Positions 58,197 to 64,000 of a stretch of 64,000 nucleotides of DNA are shown here, one piece after another. The notes under the pieces were generated by a model. That model made no database searches. It was not told the origin of the DNA and saw only the letters and a list, made by a program, of their open reading frames with translations. Numbering within the stretch: position 1 is the stretch's first letter; each line of letters begins with the position of its first letter. A program made the position numbers and the translations under genes. Source of the DNA: Schistocephalus solidus (lineage: Eukaryota; Platyhelminthes; Cestoda; Diphyllobothriidea; Diphyllobothriidae); NCBI GenBank assembly GCA_017591395.1, contig WEDG01002913.1, forward strand, positions 1 through 64,000. Reading direction: 5' to 3'.

Positions 58197-60081
58197 GTTT
58201 CATTCTGAGATGGCAAACATTATACTCTATCCTCTACGCAAAACTGCATACCCAGCATTAGGCTTTGTCAATTAGGCATGCTGCACTCAAACCGCTAATT
58301 TATTCAAATGCAAAACAGTCCAGGAAAGCATGAACAGAAAACTCCAGAGAAAATAAACATTAGCTGGAGGAAAGCATAGTCATCAGAAACCTTTCGTTCA
58401 CGTGGGGTGAGAGTCCGGCTTGCGTAAGCTTATTTGGCAAGGCACAGGAATATAACACCCCCCCCCTTCCCTATTCAAGGAACCGTGGGCTAAGTTTCAC
58501 AGACACTGGGGTCAGTTTTGAGGCTAGAGTTAGAATTATGGTTGGAATTACGATTAAGGTTTGGGCTAGAGTTCGTGTTGGGCTTATGAGAGGGGAATAT
58601 TTACTTTTCCTGCAATTAAGCGAAAGGTCAACTCTATTACCTAAAGGGATCTATTCACGATTATATGAATCTATGAGTGAAACTGTTTTAATGCCCTCAT
58701 CACATAAACTATGCACAAAACAAACTGAATAACTTGAACTACAAATCTCAGCAGTAGGCAGAACTTCAATTTAATGCAGTTTAATGAATGTTGTGTTCAT
58801 CAATGCGCTGGAAGAAAACCTGACGCATAAAAATAGGTAGGAGGAACAGAATTATGTCTGCAAATCGTCAGCATTGGGGTTTATCCCATACATTTCTCAG
58901 CGTTTTGCTTGAGAATAATAGCCATCTGAAATAAGAGATTGAAATTCGATCCATGGCCATCGAACTCAATCCCAGCTGGTAAGCTTTACCTGCCTTTAAA
59001 AAGACTAGGAACTTTCGTTTTATGTTAATACACGATCCCGTACACTAATCATCCGGCTTAGAATAAAGGAATAATTTTTTTCCGGATATTAAGAAATGGC
59101 TGCAGAGAATATCTTTTTGATCCTTCTTTAAGGAAGTGAGATCCCGATTTTTTATGCATTTTGTCTACACCTGCGGCTTCAGAGGATGCAAAGGGATTGA
59201 ACGGGTTTAGCTCTGGACGCGCTAACGCTTCAAAACGCTCAAAGAATGCGCGCTAACTCGCATTAACTTTGCTAAAAACAATAGGCAAACGGCGTGCAGT
59301 TTTTAACCTAGAGGGAAGATAGGATAGGCTTCTGTTTAAATGGACTGCCATCAGAGTTTTCTATTACTCTAGTGGGCAGCTGCAACTTATTTTAGCTCAA
59401 TACCTTGTTAAGTAATGATGAGCGAACTGTTGCTATTGAATTTTTGTGCAAAATGTGAGTTCTTCCAATCGGTGGGCTGAGGTGGACGTGCAGTATGTTC
59501 CAATCCGATGACGGGAATCATTTACTACGTAAGCTGAGTTACACGACCTGAAATTGATTTGATTTTTTAAGTTTGTGTAAAATATCTAGTTCATAAAACA
59601 GATCATTTTTTCCTTACGTAGTCACGGATATATATTATTTCGTTGCACTAACCGAATTGACTCAAATTTCTTCTAGGTCTCCCCTTATAAGTTCTACCAG
59701 AAAGTGTGTCCTGTAAGATTAACAAAACCAGCCAAACATGGGGTTCTCGCTGAATGCTCTAGTTTGGACCTATGGCTAACAGGCATGACAAACACATGAA
59801 TTAGTCCATATTACTTTCTTCGTAGCACCCAAGGCGACCAAATTTGCAACCTAAGCGATTGATCTACCGAAATAGTTGGTGGTTTATTATGAAAGCAATT
59901 TGCATCTACCAACCCCACGCAGCTCGGCGCCTCAAGAGGTGGGGGCACCAAGGAATCAGCGAAACCATCACGAAGAATTCAATCCCAACCACAACGCAGC
60001 TATCCAGTTATGAGAGAGAGAGAGAGAGGTCCTATGGTAGAGAAGAGGATCGGAGGGGTTAGGTAGTAGAAAAGGCCTTAC
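58197..60081. other. Intron of the liprin-like gene, no recognised feature
   Basis: A few weak purine-rich and GGTTAG-like stretches near 58505-58580 (telomere-like on the other strand) and a (GA)n run at 60011-60028. No coding signal. Confidence 0.45.
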
Positions 60082-60467
60082 GGTTGCTGCACTGGGTGAA
60101 TGTGGAGCAGAAGACTCGCTGGCCTCCTCATCAGTGGAACCGGTTGAGGACTGGAGACGCGCCTTCACTGCCGCGGCGGCTTCCATGGCTAGAACGCGGG
60201 GTGCGGGGCCCAGGGCAGCGGCCGCGGGTGGTGCACTGGCCCGGAACCGTTGGACCAATTTGTCTAACTCACGGGCGAGGGTATTGCGGGCGCTGGTTGC
60301 GGAAGTAGGGATTTGGAGAACAAGCGCCAGTTGATTGGCATCGAGATCAGCATGAAGGCCAATCAGACCACCGTGGATCCCCGAACCGACAAGATGGCCG
60401 GCGTACTCGCGAAGACCAATCTGATCTAGCCAGGCTTGTACGCGTTCACAAGTCCAAACAAGAAGAT
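60082..60467 (-). CDS. PPFIA: Liprin-family gene, exon with third SAM domain
   Basis: The acceptor is CCCTTCCCCTAG and the donor CAACC|GTAAGG. It opens with two bases of a codon that becomes Asp if the previous exon ends in G, giving DLLVWTCERVQAWLDQIGLR. The SAM fold continues EYAGHLVGSGIHGGLIGL, then LALVLQIPTSATSARNTLAR and ELDKLV. This follows the liprin-alpha SAM3 pattern (DVMVWSNERV, G.KE.A..L..SG.HGAL.AL, LAL.LQIP...AR..LE.E...L). Liprins are presynaptic active-zone scaffolds that bind LAR phosphatases, CASK and kinesin KIF1A. After the SAM comes an Ala/Pro-rich and acidic-Ser linker. Upstream exons (coiled coil, SAM1-2) should lie at higher coordinates. Kazrin or liprin-beta is less likely. 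Confidence 0.75.
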
Positions 60468-61599
60468 CTAGGGGAAGGGGGAAGATCAATGATGCCCAAG
60501 CACTGTCAGAAGTGAAGGATATGCGAAAGTAGAGATTAAAAAAGAGTAAACCTCCGAGGATAGAGTTAGTTTTAGGTGAATGTTTCTTATATGGGATAGG
60601 AATAAGAACAGCACGTCTAAGTAATAAAGGTGGCCTTGCGGATAAATCCAGGTAGGGTAAATATTCCCATTTTCCAATCCTAACACTAGTTTTAACATAA
60701 ACCTATACTATAGCCCTTAACATGCACTTGGCCCTAATCCTAACCTTAACCGTAATCACAAACCTAAATATATGTTATTTAGAAGTTCGCGCAAAGAGAC
60801 CTGTATTGAGAGCGGTCCCTGTTCTGTTTAGCAGGCCCTATAAATCATCCTTACCTACTTTTGTACCATGAAAGCCGGTAGTAGTGGGGTATTGAAAGAA
60901 GAGCGAAAGGTAACTGACTAACGTAGCTGGACGCTCAGTTTATGAGATGTACCATTTTAATCTACGGAAGGCCTATATCATTGATGGGCATAACGGCTAC
61001 TTAATTGACTTAATACACGTAAAACTATATAGACTGGTGATGGATAAGCGTAAGTCGTATAGCGTAACACTCTGTGCTGATAAATGTTCAACTCAATCCG
61101 AGTTATGGGCATTCAGCCATCCAACCTGGGAAATTAAGCTGAGAACTCTCAATGCAATTTTCCCTGTATTTGCCAGTAATACATCGAAGGAATGCTGATA
61201 CTGGTGTGGCTTATAGCACTACCTAAAAGACTTCCGGGAGACCGATATGAATAGGTAGGATATAAGGTTACCCTGTCAGTCAACAGCAGTAATATCAGAA
61301 ACCCTCTTCGTTCCCTAAGCGCAATCAAAGGGCGAAAGTATCCAACAGAAAACTTGAAAGGGCTAACTAGCGTACCTTATAGGCTAAAAACAGTTCAGGG
61401 GCAAAAAGCGACTACCTTTTATCCAGCTGAAAAATTTTGATCGGATTGGAACTTGCCTTCCACTTTAATGGTCTACGAAGCCGGGTGCGTGAACAGAATG
61501 TGTTTTTTGAAAGGAAACTTATCATGCAGTTACTTTTCGTACTTTCACCTGACTGTGGCAATTACCGAACAGAAAGAAGAGGTGGACAATCTTCCAACG
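60468..61599. other. Probable liprin-like intron, no recognised exon
   Basis: I searched by eye for SAM1/SAM2-like exons on the minus strand and found none. A CCCTAA-like stretch lies at 60715-60760. Confidence 0.4.
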
Positions 61600-61850
61600 A
61601 TATGACACCCCAGAAGTTAAAGAGGGTTTGGCAGATTTGGTTAATTCATTTGGCCCAACTGGGAAAAACTCAGTGGGATTTGAACCCACGACAGCAAGGG
61701 GAAGGCTTCAATACAGCCAACACTCCTGGCGGGGCCTCGTAGCTCAGGAGGTCAGAGCGTTGGCTGTACTGAAGCCTTCCCCTTGCTGCCACTGTTTCGA
61801 ATCCAACCAAGATCACTTAGGTTTTCCCAAATGGATCAGATAAGTGTAAA
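61600..61850. repeat. Head-to-head pair of tRNA-like SINE heads
   Basis: 61735-61625 (minus) and 61731-61825 (plus) both contain TTGGCTGTA.TGAAGCCTTCCCCTTGCTG and meet at GGCGGGGCCTCGTAG. The plus copy has an A box TAGCTCAGGAGG; the minus copy has a good B box GGGTTCAAATCCC. Same family as 49386-49473. The palindrome spans about 200 bases. Confidence 0.7.
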
Positions 61851-62889
61851 ATTTGCCTTCCGTCGAGGCATTCTGAAACGTATCTGCTTTCGTGCCAATT
61901 TTTCCTTCACTATTTTTGAGGTCTGCTTGTGGAGTCACGCCTATATTGTAGAGAAGCCGTTCACGATGCTTGTCTGACAAAAAATGCATTAAAAAGTTTA
62001 AAAAGTCCGCGAATTCAAAGGCTGCTAATTTATAACTTTGCTTTCTTGCTCAAAGGTATTGCACTGAAAGGGACGATGTGAAAGAGTTTCTCAATGTTAG
62101 AAATTATTACTGAAAACTAAGTTTTTATGTTATCATCATGTTTGTGATCGCAAGACTCTTTAGCTTCCGAAACCGGAAGTACTTACTGTCCTCCACTATT
62201 TAGTCTTCCATAAGTCCGTCAAGCAGAGGAATTTACTGTCCAAAATTTACGTAATATAGTTTAAGTCCCAATTACGCAATATGCAGAATGAATAGAGCGC
62301 AAAACTCTAGCGCAAGAGCAGTTTTCTTCTAGATAAAGATATTGAAACAAGAAGACTCAACTCTGAACTGTCCTACTTAAACTTGCTATAAGGTTTGTGC
62401 TGGGAGAGAGAGAAAAGGTCTCCGCTGCTAAAACAAATATTAGTATTCTCTCCGCGAACAAAGGCTCAACCGCGATTTGAAATAAAACAGACTCAACAAA
62501 AAAGATACTGTAATTGCAAAAACGTGTAAAATTACAGATCTCTCCCTACGGACTCCACTGAAATACAGATTGGATCAAGTTATAAAGTTTTGAAGCCTTT
62601 TACAGGGGAAATTACATCGAATTCCCGAAACAAACTGGGGTGACCAACGCACTGATCCATGGCCTCCCTCATTTTCCCAAAACTGACTTCCCACCGAACT
62701 AATAGTGTCGTTAAGTCGTACGTCCAGCCGGAAAATATTTAAAAAGCAACTTTACCCATTTGCAAAAAAACTGCGAAGGCCCAGCTGAGAACTCCAGACT
62801 TTAAATCTAATTTGAAGGATTCGCAATAACAGCAGGGGAGGTAGCGTGGCCTCATTGTACACGGCCATATCACTACACTTGGGACAGAA
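61851..62889. other. Region without a recognised gene
   Basis: AT-rich, no motif. Confidence 0.45.
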
Positions 62890-63087
62890 ATGTCAGAGGA
62901 ACTTCTTCAGCCGTATGATCAGGATCCTCCTGTAGCAGTTTTATTTGAAACCCTATACCAGTGCCTAGAAAATAACCTTTTATTTGCTCCCTTCCCAAAA
63001 ATGATTGAGGCAAGGCAAAGGCTGCGGTGCTCGGTAGATGACGGTAGCCCTTGCTTGAAACTCGTACCTTCTGGTTCTAGGAGGTGA
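62890..63087 (+). pseudogene. Possible PLE RT fragment
   Basis: The frame reads SEELLQPYDQDPPVAVLFET, then LYQCLENNLLFAPF. This resembles the PLE segment EELL.AYDVDVP...L...L..CLE.N.F at 2735-2825 (TEELLHAYDVDVP). The following GTPMGSP motif is absent, so only about 40 residues match. Could also be chance. Confidence 0.45.
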
Positions 63088-64000
63088 TTAAACAAGTGTG
63101 GTGAGATGGAATCCCTTCTCATGATCGAGGCTCTTATCGCTCTTTATCCGTAGCAAAAGCTAAAAGGTAGGTAATAATAGCACGTTTTAAACAGCATCTG
63201 CCTCGTTCTCCGAACTCTGGGAACCGGGTACTTTCGTAAACCGGAAAAAAGTATAAGTGCCAACCGGAAATGGGAGCCTCTAAGCGATCACCTGTTCCGG
63301 GTTTCTTTACCGGCGCAACGTTGCAGAAATTAAAATTTACCCTTCTTCTTTTTGATTAATTAGAACATGTGGTTGTTTTATGAAGATGAGATGTTTGCTG
63401 TTGCTAAAAGGGTCAAATGGAAGGGTTCCACAAAATTACTTACTTACACCTTACATAATTTAATTTGTAATTGAAAGAGATGTTGATAAAAACTGGTAAT
63501 TCTACCAGTCCTTATAGAGCGAAAGGTCGTCTAAACATTTAATACTTCAGTCTCCCACAAACATCTGGGTAAATCCCGCTGTATCGTGTGCAAAACACCC
63601 ATTAAACATGCAGTACGGTCCACAGTCCACTAAAGCTCACTCGTCTGCCATTGTAAGTCACCTGTTTCAATTATTCACTCCTAATTCCTACCGAAGGAAT
63701 TTGGCTCGTCGATGAACGAGTCGTAGCAAAAGGAACTAGGCAATTCCAGCCAGGCATCCAAACCAACAGCCTAACGGATACCCTCTTACAGTTAAAAAAA
63801 ATTGTGCAGGAAGCGCCTAGGAGACATCCGATGGATTCTTAGGTACAAGTGACACATAAACAGACGACTACAGGACGGAATCGCATTGTACACTCTGCAG
63901 CTAGGGGTGGTTAGTTCTACAAAATGGACGTCATTTGGATACCTGTGGAGCATCCGCTTTTAAGCACATGAAGCACAGTAAATAGGTGAGACCTCCCGTC
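63088..64000. other. Region without a recognised gene
   Basis: Nothing supported to the window end. Confidence 0.45.

Overview
The window reads as nuclear DNA of an intron-rich invertebrate animal whose introns are packed with transposable elements. A parasitic flatworm, perhaps a tapeworm with a large repeat-rich genome, is my best guess. The reasons are the abundance of Penelope-like elements (PLEs) with GIY-YIG endonucleases, the APE-type and CR1-like non-LTR remnants, tRNA-headed repeats carrying hammerhead ribozymes (as in the schistosome Sm-alpha satellite), and short exons with GT-AG introns. This is inference; no rRNA or mitochondrial marker is present. There is no prokaryotic operon structure, and almost every long open frame is a decayed retroelement.

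Host genes. (1) A plus-strand gene of at least eight exons (4389-17498). Splice phases agree across all seven junctions. It encodes a helical, partly coiled-coil protein I do not recognise, and its 5' end is not located. (2) A minus-strand gene with two exons in the window (60467-60082, then 56465-56103). The first encodes the third SAM domain of the liprin family, most like liprin-alpha; the second is a proline/glutamine-rich C-terminus. (3) A less certain plus-strand gene at 33252-34679. (4) A possible coding exon at 42600-42958, cut by a repeat.

Mobile DNA by region. 1-1.3 kb: 5' end of an APE-type non-LTR element on the minus strand. 1.5-3.2 kb: decayed PLE. 5.9-10.3 kb: a longer copy of the non-LTR element with repeats, lying in an intron. 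10.3-14.1 kb: two copies of a repeat of about 950 bp. 15.9-17.0 kb: antisense PLE in the last intron. 19.4-20.3 kb: CR1-like reverse transcriptase. 22.06-29.1 kb: the most striking region (below). 30.5-31.8 kb: PLE. 36.4-43.5 kb: further non-LTR copies and repeats. 46.2-47.5 kb: inverted repeats. 48.4-49.5 kb: PLE next to a tRNA-like sequence. 53-62 kb: scattered tRNA-like SINE pieces.

Central finding. Positions 22063-24056 are a nearly perfect tandem array with a 232-234 bp period. Each of its nine units can be folded by hand into a type I hammerhead ribozyme with a minimal stem III. After an (AT)n tract and a composite PLE flanked by inverted repeats, a second and different tandem array (period 306 bp, 26431-27470) joins a tRNA-like pol III head to another minimal hammerhead. 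An inverted, diverged copy of the first hammerhead family follows at 27.5 kb, then a second PLE flanked by inverted repeats. The cluster looks like two retrozyme-type, potentially circular-RNA-producing families embedded among the PLEs that may mobilise them.
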